Of a DNA stretch of 15,179 nucleotides, positions 1-7,125 are shown piece after piece. Each line of letters opens with the position of its first letter. The first letter of the stretch is position 1. The position numbers and the translations under genes are program-made. Location: positions 1 through 15,179 of the forward strand of contig JBKPRD010000355.1 of the NCBI GenBank assembly GCA_046734415.1, read 5' to 3'. Source of the stretch: DATBLE01 sp046734415 (GTDB taxonomy: Bacteria; Actinomycetota; Thermoleophilia; Gaiellales; Gaiellaceae). The notes below the pieces were generated by a model. That model did no database searches, was not told where the DNA came from, and saw nothing but the letters and a program-made list of their open reading frames with translations.

Positions 1-487
1 CGGCGTCGAGGTGGCTTGCGCGGCGGTCGACGAAGACGAGCGCCGTGCCGGTGCGCCGTTCGTCGTACAGATAGGTGTGGTCGCGGCTGGCCGGCACGAC
101 GATCAGCCCGTCGACGCGTCGCTCCCGGAACGAGCCGATCAGCTCCCGCTCGCGCTCGGGATCCTCGTCGCAGCTGCCTGCAAAGACCAGGACGCCACGC
201 TCGCGCGCAGCATCCTCGACGGCGCGGTGAAGCTCCGACGAGAACGGGTTCGAGACATCCTCGAGCACAAGCCCGATCGTCTGCGTCTTACGGCCTCGCC
301 GGCGAAGCGTGGCGGCGTTGGCATCACGCCTGTAGTTGAGCTGGTCGATCGCCCGCCTGACCCTCGCCTCGAGCCCCGGGCTGACCCCCGGCTCCGAATT
401 GACGACGCGCGACACCGTCTTCACGGCCACCCCGGCAAGGGCGGCGACGTCGACCATCGTCGGGCGGCGCTTCGTTTCGATGGGCAA
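1..487 (-). CDS. LacI-family transcriptional regulator, C-terminus cut by window edge
   Basis: Predicted DNA-binding repressor of the divergent polyol operon. From a TTG start at 487 the first 162 residues are visible. The N-terminal helix-turn-helix (about residues 10-33) carries TMVDVAALAG followed by VAVKTVSRVVN, the LacI signature. The hinge region follows, and the periplasmic-binding-like effector domain starts near residue 68 (IGLVLEDVSNPF) and continues with VDGLIVVPAS before the sequence runs off the left edge. TTG 487 was chosen because it gives the usual ten-residue lead before the conserved Thr; ATG 457 and TTG 496 are in-frame alternatives and none has a convincing Shine-Dalgarno. 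An in-frame stop lies just upstream. The position next to a mannitol-type transporter, with a palindrome in the shared control region, suggests it responds to a polyol. The family is certain; the ligand is inferred. Confidence 0.93.
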   Translation of the reverse strand, partial: MPIETKRRPTMVDVAALAGVAVKTVSRVVNSEPGVSPGLEARVRRAIDQLNYRRDANAATLRRRGRKTQTIGLVLEDVSNPFSSELHRAVEDAARERGVLVFAGSCDEDPERERELIGSFRERRVDGLIVVPASRDHTYLYDERRTGTALVFVDRRASHLDA

Positions 488-490
488 TTC

Positions 491-506
491 TGACAACGAA
501 AGTCAA
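491..506 (-). promoter_or_regulatory. Possible second half-operator and -35 element for the LacI gene
   Basis: Read on the minus strand, TTGACT is followed after two bases by CGTTGTCA, nearly the same order as TTGACA-t-CGTTGTCA in the main promoter on the other strand. Only one half-site is present: the partner half is degenerate. The half-site overlaps the TTG candidate start codons of the regulator, so bound repressor could limit its own expression. I see no good -10 at the expected distance, so promoter activity is speculative. Confidence 0.35.
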
Positions 507-555
507 GCACGATCGGCGTGCAAAGCGAGTGGAGTTTACAGACAACCACCTCCGC

Positions 556-585
556 TTGACATCGTTGTCATGACAACGTTATCTT
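556..585 (+). promoter_or_regulatory. Sigma-70-type promoter of the polyol operon
   Basis: A perfect -35 hexamer TTGACA (556-561) is followed by TATCTT (580-585, four of six matches to TATAAT) with an 18-bp spacer; TTATCT at 579-584 with a 17-bp spacer is a weaker alternative. Transcription should begin near 592. The whole spacer is occupied by the palindrome described separately, so a bound repressor and RNA polymerase could not occupy the site together. Confidence 0.7.
563..578. promoter_or_regulatory. 16-bp perfect palindromic operator, LacI-type
   Basis: CGTTGTCATGACAACG equals its own reverse complement over all 16 bases, with a central CATG. Size and even symmetry fit a LacI/GalR-family operator, although the typical central CG is replaced here. 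It lies between the -35 and -10 of the operon promoter and next to a LacI-family gene. The natural reading is that this regulator represses the polyol operon and is released by a polyol or its derivative. The pairing of regulator and site is inferred. Confidence 0.75.
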
Positions 586-592
586 TCCCCAG

Positions 593-773
593 TCTGTGAG
601 ACGGGTCATCAAGCGCTCGCCACGACGACGTGGCGCTCATGGGCAGACCCGAGCTGCTGAGCCGGCCGCCCGCGCACCCGTCTACGGGCTGCGTCAGAGC
701 TCGCCGGGGACTCTGTCGTCTCCAGGCGGACTCGACGATCCGACCGTCATCCGCTCAGGAGGAGGCATCCGCC
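593..773 (+). other. Untranslated leader of the polyol operon, about 180 nt
   Basis: If transcription starts near 592, about 180 nt precede the first gene. The reading frame of the binding protein stays open back to 630, but the signal peptide and the strong ribosome site place the real start at 774. One short inverted repeat is visible (CCCGT/ACGGG around 676-690). I recognise no riboswitch class, leader peptide or attenuator here. Confidence 0.4.
757..765 (+). promoter_or_regulatory. Strong ribosome binding site that decides the binding-protein start
   Basis: AGGAGGAGG ends 8 nt before ATG 774. It is the best Shine-Dalgarno sequence I noticed in the window. It selects ATG 774 over the in-frame start 48 codons upstream at 630, and the residues after 774 immediately form a signal peptide. 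Confidence 0.85.
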
Positions 774-2147
774 ATGCAAAAAGCACGGTCCGGGAGTGTC
801 CGTAGCCGGAGGACCCTCGCGGTCGCTCTGGCCGTCGCGATCGTCGTCGTCGTGTCGGCGATGTTCGTGGCGGCGGCATCAGGCAGAAGCACCGCCAAGA
901 CGATCAGCGTAGCCATCGTCGCGAACGGCCAGATGTTGGACATCTCGAAGTTGACGCCGTCGCTCTTCACGGCGAAGACCGGGATCAAGGTGAAGTACAC
1001 GATCCTCGACGAGACCAAGCTCCGCCAGGTGACGACACGCGACGTCGGCTCCGGCGGCAAGGCGTTCGACGCCGTGATGATCGGCCCCTACGAGGCGCCG
1101 CAGTTCGGCGCAGCCGGGCTGTTGCAGGACCTGACCTCGCAGGCGAAGGCCGACAAGGCGTACAACTACAACGACCTGATCCCGGCGGTACGCAACGCAC
1201 TGTCGGCGAAGGGCCGCATGTACGCGTCGCCGTTCTACGGCGAGTCGTCGTTCGTGATGTACCGCAAAGACGTTCTCGCCAAGGCCGGCGTCAAGATGCC
1301 GCTGCATCCCACGTGGCAGCAGGTCGCGGCAATAGCACGCAAGATCAACAGTCCGTCGATGGCGGGCATCTGCCTGCGCGGCAAGCCGGGCTGGGGCGAG
1401 CTCGGCGCCGTCTTCACGACGATGCTGAACACGTTCGGCGGCACCTGGTGGTCCGCGAAGCCGAACGGCGAGCCCGACAAGGCGCAGGTCGACCAGCCGG
1501 CCTTCAAGGCCACGCTCGACTTCTACGCGAAGCTCGTGCAGGACGCCGGCGAGAAGGACGCGGCGAACTCGAGCTACAACGAGTGCCTCACCCAGTACCA
1601 GGCCGGCAAGGTGGCGATGTGGTACGACGCTACGGTGGCCGCGGGTTTCCTCGAGGCCCAGGACAGCCCCGTGAAGGGCAAGAACGGCTACGCCTTCGCC
1701 CCGGTCTCCAAGACCAAGTCGTCCGGCTGGCTCTGGACATGGGCGCTCGCGATCCCGAAGAGCTCACCCAACCCGGCCGACGCCTGGAAGTACATCGCGT
1801 GGGCAACCGGGCCGCAGTACCTCAAGGCGGCCGGGTCGCGAGTGAAGGGCGGCTGGGCGGCGATCCCGCCGGGCACGCGCCTCTCGACCTATCGCATCCC
1901 GCAATACAAGGCCGCCGCGAAGGCGTTCGCCGCGACGACACTCGCGGCGATGAAGGCGGCCCCGATCAACAACCCGGGCACGACGAAGCGGCCGGGGCTG
2001 CCGGGCGTGCAGTACGTCGGCATTCCGCAATTCCAGGACGTCGGCAACCGCTGCACCCAGCTCTTCTCGTCCGTAATCGCAGGCTCGATGAGCGACACGC
2101 GAGCGCTGAGCCAGTGTCAGCAAATCGCGTCGCAGGCGGTGAAGTAG
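774..2147 (+). CDS. smoE: Polyol (sorbitol/mannitol-type) ABC transporter substrate-binding protein
   Basis: Extracytoplasmic binding protein of 457 residues that would capture a sugar alcohol and deliver it to the two permeases encoded next. Residues 1-13 are basic and 14-36 form a hydrophobic signal segment ending in AAASG. No cysteine follows it, so there is no lipobox. The mature part fits family 1 solute-binding proteins and is very close to the SmoE/MtlE branch: LIPAVRNAL near 135, ASPFYGESSFVMYRKD at 151-166, AGICLRGKPGWGEL at 197-210, then a region with AMWYDATVAAGFLEA, and WLWTWALAIP before the last third. The GICLRGKPGWGE block is characteristic of the polyol group and not of maltose or general sugar binders. 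It is first in the operon behind the operator-controlled promoter. The exact polyol cannot be read from sequence. Confidence 0.92.
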   Translation: MQKARSGSVRSRRTLAVALAVAIVVVVSAMFVAAASGRSTAKTISVAIVANGQMLDISKLTPSLFTAKTGIKVKYTILDETKLRQVTTRDVGSGGKAFDAVMIGPYEAPQFGAAGLLQDLTSQAKADKAYNYNDLIPAVRNALSAKGRMYASPFYGESSFVMYRKDVLAKAGVKMPLHPTWQQVAAIARKINSPSMAGICLRGKPGWGELGAVFTTMLNTFGGTWWSAKPNGEPDKAQVDQPAFKATLDFYAKLVQDAGEKDAANSSYNECLTQYQAGKVAMWYDATVAAGFLEAQDSPVKGKNGYAFAPVSKTKSSGWLWTWALAIPKSSPNPADAWKYIAWATGPQYLKAAGSRVKGGWAAIPPGTRLSTYRIPQYKAAAKAFAATTLAAMKAAPINNPGTTKRPGLPGVQYVGIPQFQDVGNRCTQLFSSVIAGSMSDTRALSQCQQIASQAVK

Positions 2148-2154
2148 CCCTCCC

Positions 2155-3093
2155 TTGACCGCCTCAGCCGTCGACGTCGCGCTGACGAAAGGAAAAACCG
2201 GCGACCCCTTTTCGTCAGCGTGGCGTCGGCGGCTCCCCTTGCTGCCGGCGCTGCTCTACGTGGTGCTGGTCACGCAGCTGCCGTTCATCGTCTCGATCTA
2301 CTACAGCTTCACCGACCTCAAGGACAAGACCCAGTCGCTCGTGCCGGAACCGACCAGGTTCGTCGGGCTCGACAACTACAAGCAGATCTTCAGCGACCAG
2401 TTCTTCCGCGAGGCGATGTGGACGAGCGTCAAGATGACCGTGCTCGCGGTCCTGCTCTCGCTGATCATCGGGACGGTGTTCGCGGTCCTGCTCGACCGCG
2501 CGTTCTTCGGCCAGGGCATCATCCGCACGCTGCTGATCACGCCGTTCCTCCTGATGCCGGTGGTCGCGGCGCTGATCTGGAAGCAGCAGATGTTCTCGTC
2601 GCTCTTCGGCGTCCTCGACAAGGTGCTGACCTTCCTCGGCTTCAACTCGGTCCAGTTCATCTCCGACCACCCACTCGCGTCGATCGTCACGGTGCTCGTC
2701 TGGCAATGGACGCCGTTCATGATGCTGATCGTGCTCGCCGGGCTGCAGAGCCAGCCGTCGGACGTCATCGAAGCGGCGAACGTCGACGGCGCGAGCACCT
2801 TCGGCATCTTCCGCCAGCTCACGCTGCCGCACCTTCGGCGGTACCTCGAGCTCGGCGCCCTGCTCGGCTCGATCTACATCGTGCAGGCATTCGACGCCAT
2901 CGACGTGATGACCGGCGGCGGCCCCGGATCGACGAACGTGCCGTATTACGTCTACCAGGAGTCGATCGGCGGCGGCTTCCGCTACGGCTCCGCATCGGCC
3001 TACGCGATCGTCGTCGTCGTCTTCTCGATCATCATCGCGACGTTCGCGCTGCGCGTCCTCTCGAGCCTCTTCAAGGACGAGGAGCGCGTATGA
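2155..3093 (+). CDS. smoF: Polyol ABC transporter permease, first subunit (SmoF/MtlF type)
   Basis: Inner-membrane permease of 312 residues that forms the transport channel with the second permease. Six hydrophobic segments are visible at about 28-51, 93-113, 121-142, 174-197, 234-254 and 283-304. The cytoplasmic EAA loop that contacts the ATPase is at 206-229 (EAANVDGAS, then LTLPHLRR). The TTG start at 2155 is seven bases after the binding-protein stop and has no clear Shine-Dalgarno, so translation may depend on coupling to the upstream gene; I see no good ATG or GTG alternative before the first membrane segment. The gene overlaps the next by ATGA, typical of subunits made in equal amounts. 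The MalF-like class is clear; polyol specificity comes from the neighbours. Confidence 0.92.
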   Translation: MTASAVDVALTKGKTGDPFSSAWRRRLPLLPALLYVVLVTQLPFIVSIYYSFTDLKDKTQSLVPEPTRFVGLDNYKQIFSDQFFREAMWTSVKMTVLAVLLSLIIGTVFAVLLDRAFFGQGIIRTLLITPFLLMPVVAALIWKQQMFSSLFGVLDKVLTFLGFNSVQFISDHPLASIVTVLVWQWTPFMMLIVLAGLQSQPSDVIEAANVDGASTFGIFRQLTLPHLRRYLELGALLGSIYIVQAFDAIDVMTGGGPGSTNVPYYVYQESIGGGFRYGSASAYAIVVVVFSIIIATFALRVLSSLFKDEERV

Positions 3094-3941
3094 GGCGCGG
3101 GACGAGGCTCGGCGTCGGCGAACGGCGAACGGTGGTCGCCGGGCTCGGCGTCCTCGCGTGGATCGTCGGCCTGCTCTGGATCTTCCCGGTCGCGTGGACC
3201 GTGTTCACGAGCTTCAAGACCGAGCAGGACGCCGCAGCGCAGACGCTGCACCAGGGGCTCGGTTTCGGCCGCTACAGCGAGGTCGCTCATTCGACTCCCG
3301 GCACGCTCTCGCTTGAGACGGCATTCACGAACTCGCTGGTGGTGGTCGTCGTCTCGACGCTGATCGTCCTGTTGCTCGCGCTGCCGGCTGCGTACGCGCT
3401 TGCGATCCGCCCGATCCACAAGTGGCGAGACGTCCTCTTCTTCTTCATCTCCATCAAGTTCCTCCCGATCGTGGCCTCGATCTTCCCGATCTACGTGTAC
3501 GCACAGAAGTGGAACCTGATCGGCACTCGCACCGTCCTGATCTTCCTCTACATCGCGATCAACCTCCCGCTCGCGATCTGGATGCTGCGGTCGTTCTTCA
3601 TGGAGGTGCCGCGCGAGCTGATCGAGGCAGCGGAGATCGACGGCACGAGCCTCCTCAACCAGCTGCGCCAGGTGATCGTGCCGATCACGGCGCCGGGCAT
3701 CGCCGCGACTGCGCTCTTGTGCCTGATCTTCGCCTGGAACGAATACTTCTACGCGTTGCAGCTGAACTTCGCGAGCGGGTCGACGATCCCGCAGTGGGTG
3801 GTGTCGAACGTGTCGACCCGCGGCAACTTCCTCGCGAAGCTGTCGGCGGCCTCGATCATCGCGTGCCTGCCCGTCGTTCTCGCCGGCTGGGTCGCGCAGA
3901 AGCGGATGATTCGCGGGCTCTCGATGGGCGCGCTCAAGTAA
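3090..3941 (+). CDS. smoG: Polyol ABC transporter permease, second subunit (SmoG/MtlG type)
   Basis: Partner permease of 283 residues, MalG-like. Hydrophobic segments lie at about 14-40, 82-106, 115-138, 148-168, 200-220 and 252-270. The EAA loop is at 179-198 (EAAEIDGTSL, then RQVIVP). The stretch IKFLPIVASIFPIYV (122-136) resembles the sorbitol/mannitol branch more than maltose MalG as I recall them. The ATG at 3090 overlaps the previous stop in an ATGA, so translation is probably coupled. It ends with TAA at 3939-3941, followed directly by the ribosome site of the ATPase gene. Confidence 0.92.
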   Translation: MRRGTRLGVGERRTVVAGLGVLAWIVGLLWIFPVAWTVFTSFKTEQDAAAQTLHQGLGFGRYSEVAHSTPGTLSLETAFTNSLVVVVVSTLIVLLLALPAAYALAIRPIHKWRDVLFFFISIKFLPIVASIFPIYVYAQKWNLIGTRTVLIFLYIAINLPLAIWMLRSFFMEVPRELIEAAEIDGTSLLNQLRQVIVPITAPGIAATALLCLIFAWNEYFYALQLNFASGSTIPQWVVSNVSTRGNFLAKLSAASIIACLPVVLAGWVAQKRMIRGLSMGALK

Positions 3942-3947
3942 GAGGAG
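3942..3947 (+). promoter_or_regulatory. Ribosome binding site of the ATPase gene
   Basis: GAGGAG begins immediately after the permease TAA stop and sits 8 nt before the GTG start at 3956. It supports GTG as the start; the protein has no good alternative near its N-terminus. Confidence 0.75.
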
Positions 3948-3955
3948 ACTGATTC

Positions 3956-5023
3956 GTGGCTTCCGTCCAGTACGACGAGGCGACCCGGCTCTATCCGGGC
4001 ACACCGAAGCCGGCGGTCGACAAGCTCGACCTCTCGATCGACGACGGCGAGCTGCTCGTCCTCGTCGGGCCGTCGGGATCCGGCAAGTCGACGGCGCTAC
4101 GGATGCTGGCGGGGCTAGAGCCGCTCGACGCGGGCCGCATTCTGATCGGCGGCAAGGACGTCTCCGCAGTGCGACCCCGTGACCGGGACATCGCGATGGT
4201 CTTCCAGAGCTACGCGCTCTACCCGAACCTCGACGTCGCCCAGAACATGGGCTTCGCACTGAAGCAGCACGGCGTGCCGAAGGAGGAGCGCCTGAAGCGT
4301 GTGCGCGAGGTCGCGAAGCTGCTCGATCTCGAGCCGTACCTCGACCGCAAGCCCCGCAACCTCTCGGGCGGGCAGCGTCAGCGTGTGGCGATGGGCCGCG
4401 CGATCGTCCGCCAGCCGCAGGTCTACCTGATGGACGAGCCGCTCTCGAACCTCGACGCCAAGCTCCGGGTGCAGACGCGCGCCGAGCTCGTCGAGCTCCA
4501 GCAGCGCCTCGCAGTGACGACCGTCTACGTGACTCACGACCAGGTCGAGGCGATGACGATGGGCCATCGGGTCGCCGTCCTCCGCGACGGCGACCTGCAG
4601 CAGTGCGACGCGCCTTCGACCCTGTACCACGAGCCCGCGAACCTGTTCGTCGCCGGATTCATCGGCTCGCCCGCGATGAACATGCTGCCCGTCACGTTCG
4701 ACGGCTCGGTCAAGATCGCCGGCGCCGAGATCCCGATCGGCGACGCTCTCGGTGGCGAGGGCATGATCATCGGCTTCCGCCCGGAGACGGTCCTGATCGG
4801 CGAAGACGGGCCGATTCCGGCCCGCATTCGCCTCGTCGAGGACCTCGGCTCCGAGATGTTCGTCCACCTCGTCATTCATCACGACTCGGAGGACCGGCGG
4901 ATCGTTGCCAAAGTGGACCCGCCGTTCGCGGGCAAGCCCGACGAGGATGTTCGCCTCGCGCTCCGCGGGTCCCTGCACCTGTTCGATGCGACGGAGGTGA
5001 GGCGGGCGACGGTCACGCTGTGA
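3956..5023 (+). CDS. smoK: Polyol ABC transporter ATP-binding subunit (MalK/SmoK type)
   Basis: ATPase of 355 residues that would power the polyol importer from the cytoplasmic face. All nucleotide-binding motifs are intact: Walker A GPSGSGKST at 38-46, Q-loop Q84, signature LSGGQ at 136-140, Walker B VYLMDE at 156-161, D-loop SNLDAK at 164-169 and switch histidine H194. The C-terminal 130 or so residues (GFIGSPAMNMLPV onward, with IIGFRPETV) form the OB/TOBE regulatory domain of the MalK group, matching its usual length. The N-terminus reads ATRLYPG, where an aromatic residue of the A-loop is expected. The GTG start follows a good Shine-Dalgarno, and the stop overlaps the next start in GTGA. 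Since MalK-type ATPases sometimes serve several permeases, this one might also energise other sugar importers in the cell. Confidence 0.94.
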   Translation: MASVQYDEATRLYPGTPKPAVDKLDLSIDDGELLVLVGPSGSGKSTALRMLAGLEPLDAGRILIGGKDVSAVRPRDRDIAMVFQSYALYPNLDVAQNMGFALKQHGVPKEERLKRVREVAKLLDLEPYLDRKPRNLSGGQRQRVAMGRAIVRQPQVYLMDEPLSNLDAKLRVQTRAELVELQQRLAVTTVYVTHDQVEAMTMGHRVAVLRDGDLQQCDAPSTLYHEPANLFVAGFIGSPAMNMLPVTFDGSVKIAGAEIPIGDALGGEGMIIGFRPETVLIGEDGPIPARIRLVEDLGSEMFVHLVIHHDSEDRRIVAKVDPPFAGKPDEDVRLALRGSLHLFDATEVRRATVTL

Positions 5024-6420
5024 GCGCCGTCCCGCTCAGGTCGTCGAACCTCGACGCGATCGGTGCACTCGGCCTGCCGGTCCCGCGCTACGACCGCACC
5101 GCTCTCAAGCCACGGATCCTTCACCTCGGCGTCGGCGGCTTCCACCGCGCCCACATGGCGCTCTACACCGACGAGGTCGCTGCAGACGGCGAGGACTGGG
5201 GCATCCGCGGCGTCGGACTCCTCGATGCAGACCGCCGCATGGCCGACGTCCTCGGGAGTCAAGATCACCTCTACACCCTGATCGAGCGAGACAGCGACTG
5301 CTCACGCCCACGCGTCGTCGGCAGCATCGTCGACTACGCGCTCGCGGCGAACGACGTCGAGGCGTTCGCACAGCGAGTCGCCGATCCACAGCTGGCGATC
5401 CTCTCGATGACGATCACCGAGGGGGGTTACTCGCTGACCGGCGGAAACGCGACGATCGAGGGGATCGTCGACGGTCTCGAAGCACGCCGCGCACGCGGCG
5501 GCCGGCCGCTGACCGTGCTCAGCTGCGACAACGTGCACGGCAACGGCGACGTCGCCCGCGCGGCAATCACGGCCGTTGCCGAAGGGCAGGGTACGGAGCT
5601 GATGTCCTACATCGAGACGAGCACGTTCCCGAACTCGATGGTCGACCGAATCACGCCACAGACCGAGGACGGCGATCGAGCATGGCTGCGCGACGAGATC
5701 GGCGTCGACGACGGGTGGCCCGTCGTCTGCGAGCCGTTCAGGCAATGGGTGATCGAAGATCGATTCGCGGCCGGTCGCCCGCGGTGGGAGGACGCCGGCG
5801 TCCTCTTCACCGACCGCGTGCACGACTGGGAGCTCTACAAGCTGCGGATGCTGAACGCGAGCCACTCGTGCATTGCCTACCTGATGGCGCTCACAGGTGT
5901 TGTCTACGTCGACGAGGCAGTCGCAATCCCCGTCGTTCGGCGCTATCTCGAGCAACTGCTCGCCGACGAGGCGATCCCCACGTTGGTCGAGATCCCCGGC
6001 CACCCCGCCGACGAGTACGCCGAGTCCGTGCTCCAACGCTTCGCCAACACAGGCGTCCGCGACCAGATCTCGCGCCTCTGCATCGACGGCACCGCGAAGT
6101 TCCCGAGCTTTCTCATCCCCACCATCGAGGCACAGATCGAACGCGGCGGCCCCGTCGCATGCGGAGCCCTCGCCCTCGCCGCCTGGGCTCGGTACCTTGC
6201 GACCGTACCGCCGACGATGCGTGCACCCGACTCGCGGGGAGAGCGAGCCGCCGCGCTCGCCCAGCGCTCGCTCGTCGACCCGCTCGCCTTTTTCGACCTC
6301 GAGGAAGTGTTCACCCAGTCGCTACGCGAAAGCGAACGCTTCCGCGACGCATTCGCTACAAACGCTGCCACTCTCGAGACGCTCGGCCCGCTCGGTGCGA
6401 TCGAGAACGCGCTTCAGTAG
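5020..6420 (+). CDS. mtlK: Mannitol 2-dehydrogenase-family polyol dehydrogenase
   Basis: Cytoplasmic NAD(P)-dependent enzyme of 466 residues in the polyol-specific long-chain dehydrogenase family, expected to oxidise an imported sugar alcohol to a ketose (mannitol to fructose in the named member). The N-terminal cofactor domain shows HLGVGGFHRAH at 35-45, and TITEGGYSL lies at 131-139. The active-site block YKLRMLNASHS contains K274, N279 and H282, whose spacing matches the catalytic Lys-Asn-His of Pseudomonas fluorescens mannitol 2-dehydrogenase. The GTG start overlaps the ATPase stop by four bases, so it is the last gene of the transport operon. Related family members act on D-arabinitol, sorbitol, mannonate or altronate; the adjacent polyol importer makes a neutral polyol more likely than a uronate derivative. 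The TAG stop is followed by two inverted repeats and a leftward gene. Confidence 0.92.
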   Translation: MSAVPLRSSNLDAIGALGLPVPRYDRTALKPRILHLGVGGFHRAHMALYTDEVAADGEDWGIRGVGLLDADRRMADVLGSQDHLYTLIERDSDCSRPRVVGSIVDYALAANDVEAFAQRVADPQLAILSMTITEGGYSLTGGNATIEGIVDGLEARRARGGRPLTVLSCDNVHGNGDVARAAITAVAEGQGTELMSYIETSTFPNSMVDRITPQTEDGDRAWLRDEIGVDDGWPVVCEPFRQWVIEDRFAAGRPRWEDAGVLFTDRVHDWELYKLRMLNASHSCIAYLMALTGVVYVDEAVAIPVVRRYLEQLLADEAIPTLVEIPGHPADEYAESVLQRFANTGVRDQISRLCIDGTAKFPSFLIPTIEAQIERGGPVACGALALAAWARYLATVPPTMRAPDSRGERAAALAQRSLVDPLAFFDLEEVFTQSLRESERFRDAFATNAATLETLGPLGAIENALQ

Positions 6421-6425
6421 GTTCC

Positions 6426-6454
6426 CGGACAGCTTTCAAACCGCAACCTGTCCG
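6426..6454 (+). terminator. Hairpin just after the polyol operon
   Basis: CGGACAG (6426-6432) and CTGTCCG (6448-6454) are perfect 7-bp inverted arms around a 15-nt loop, starting six bases after the dehydrogenase stop. There is no run of T after it, so it is not a textbook intrinsic terminator, but placement between convergent genes fits transcription ending. Confidence 0.4.
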
Positions 6455-6462
6455 CCCTTCTC

Positions 6463-6499
6463 CAGAGTCTCACGTCGAGGGCGTAACGGCAAGACTCTG
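6463..6499. terminator. Second inverted repeat between convergent genes
   Basis: CAGAGTCT (6463-6470) and AGACTCTG (6492-6499) are perfect 8-bp arms with a 21-nt loop. It lies between the rightward polyol operon and the leftward cyclic-nucleotide-binding gene and could act in either direction. It lacks a U-tract, and the long loop lowers confidence. Confidence 0.35.
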
Positions 6500-6548
6500 A
6501 GCCAGTCGTAGAGACCTGATCGGCGGGGCCGCGTGGCGATGCCTGGGT

Positions 6549-6995
6549 CTAGTCGCGCAGCCGTATGCGCTGTGGCGCCTGATTTGAGGTCTCCTCGAGG
6601 CGTATCCCAACCTCCTGCAGAAGCTTCCAGTGGATAGCAGGGGAGCCTTGCAAGAGCCTCTGAAAGTCCCGGCTATCCATCGAGAGCGCGCGCAACGGTG
6701 TGCCCGTCGTCACAGTCGCTGTTCGCGGCGAACCGGTGATCAGGGCGAGCTCGCCGAAGAAGTTCCCCGGACGGAGCGTGGCAAGCCTGCGTCCTCTCCG
6801 CCGAACATCGACCTCGCCCTCTATCACGATGAAGAACTCGCGTCCCGGGTCGCCCTCGCGAACTACCGGAGTTCCGGGCGGGTACTCGACCTCATGAGCA
6901 ATCGAAGCGATCTGTCCAAGTTCCCGCCTCGAGCACCGCTCAAAAAGCGGCACCCTCGCGAGTAACGACACCTTCGCGTCCTTGCGCAGGTGCAC
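6549..6995 (-). CDS. Stand-alone cyclic nucleotide-binding domain protein
   Basis: Small cytoplasmic protein of 148 residues containing one Crp/PKA-type cyclic-nucleotide-binding domain and nothing else. The N-terminal helices hold SLLARVPLFERCSRREL (10-26). The beta-roll covers about 35-110, and the phosphate-binding cassette FGELALITGSPRTATV is at 80-95, with E82 and R91 where ribose- and phosphate-contacting residues sit in cAMP binders. No helix-turn-helix, kinase or channel segment follows; the C-terminus is a short basic tail. I chose GTG 6995 because it begins HLRKDAKVSLL, the usual N-terminus of such proteins as I remember them; the frame stays open to a TTG at 7061, which would add 22 poorly conserved residues. 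It may work through a partner protein. Whether it truly binds cAMP or cGMP is unknown. Confidence 0.85.
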   Translation of the reverse strand: MHLRKDAKVSLLARVPLFERCSRRELGQIASIAHEVEYPPGTPVVREGDPGREFFIVIEGEVDVRRRGRRLATLRPGNFFGELALITGSPRTATVTTGTPLRALSMDSRDFQRLLQGSPAIHWKLLQEVGIRLEETSNQAPQRIRLRD

Positions 6996-7125
6996 GCACG
7001 CAATTTTACTCGTCTCTGGCCTGCGGCAACTCGGCGAGTTGTACGAGAGCTTGGCGGTCAACTCTTCTTTCCTACACCACCCGACGAGACTCTGCGTCCT
7101 TCCCTAGGCTGGCTTCCGGGTGAGA

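Noticed and set aside
630..773. Upstream in-frame extension of the polyol-binding protein
   Set aside because: It lacks a ribosome site and is not protein-like; ATG 774 has AGGAGGAGG and is followed at once by a signal peptide.
3000..4259. 419-codon leftward frame across the permease/ATPase junction
   Set aside because: Composed mainly of Arg, Asp and Glu, with no domain; both genes on the plus strand are complete and conserved.
6463..6499. Attachment-site or mobile-element boundary at the CAGAGTCT inverted repeat
   Set aside because: No integrase, transposase, tRNA or direct repeats are nearby; a simple intergenic hairpin explains it.
6549..6995. Crp/Fnr-type transcription factor
   Set aside because: The protein ends shortly after the nucleotide-binding domain and has no helix-turn-helix.
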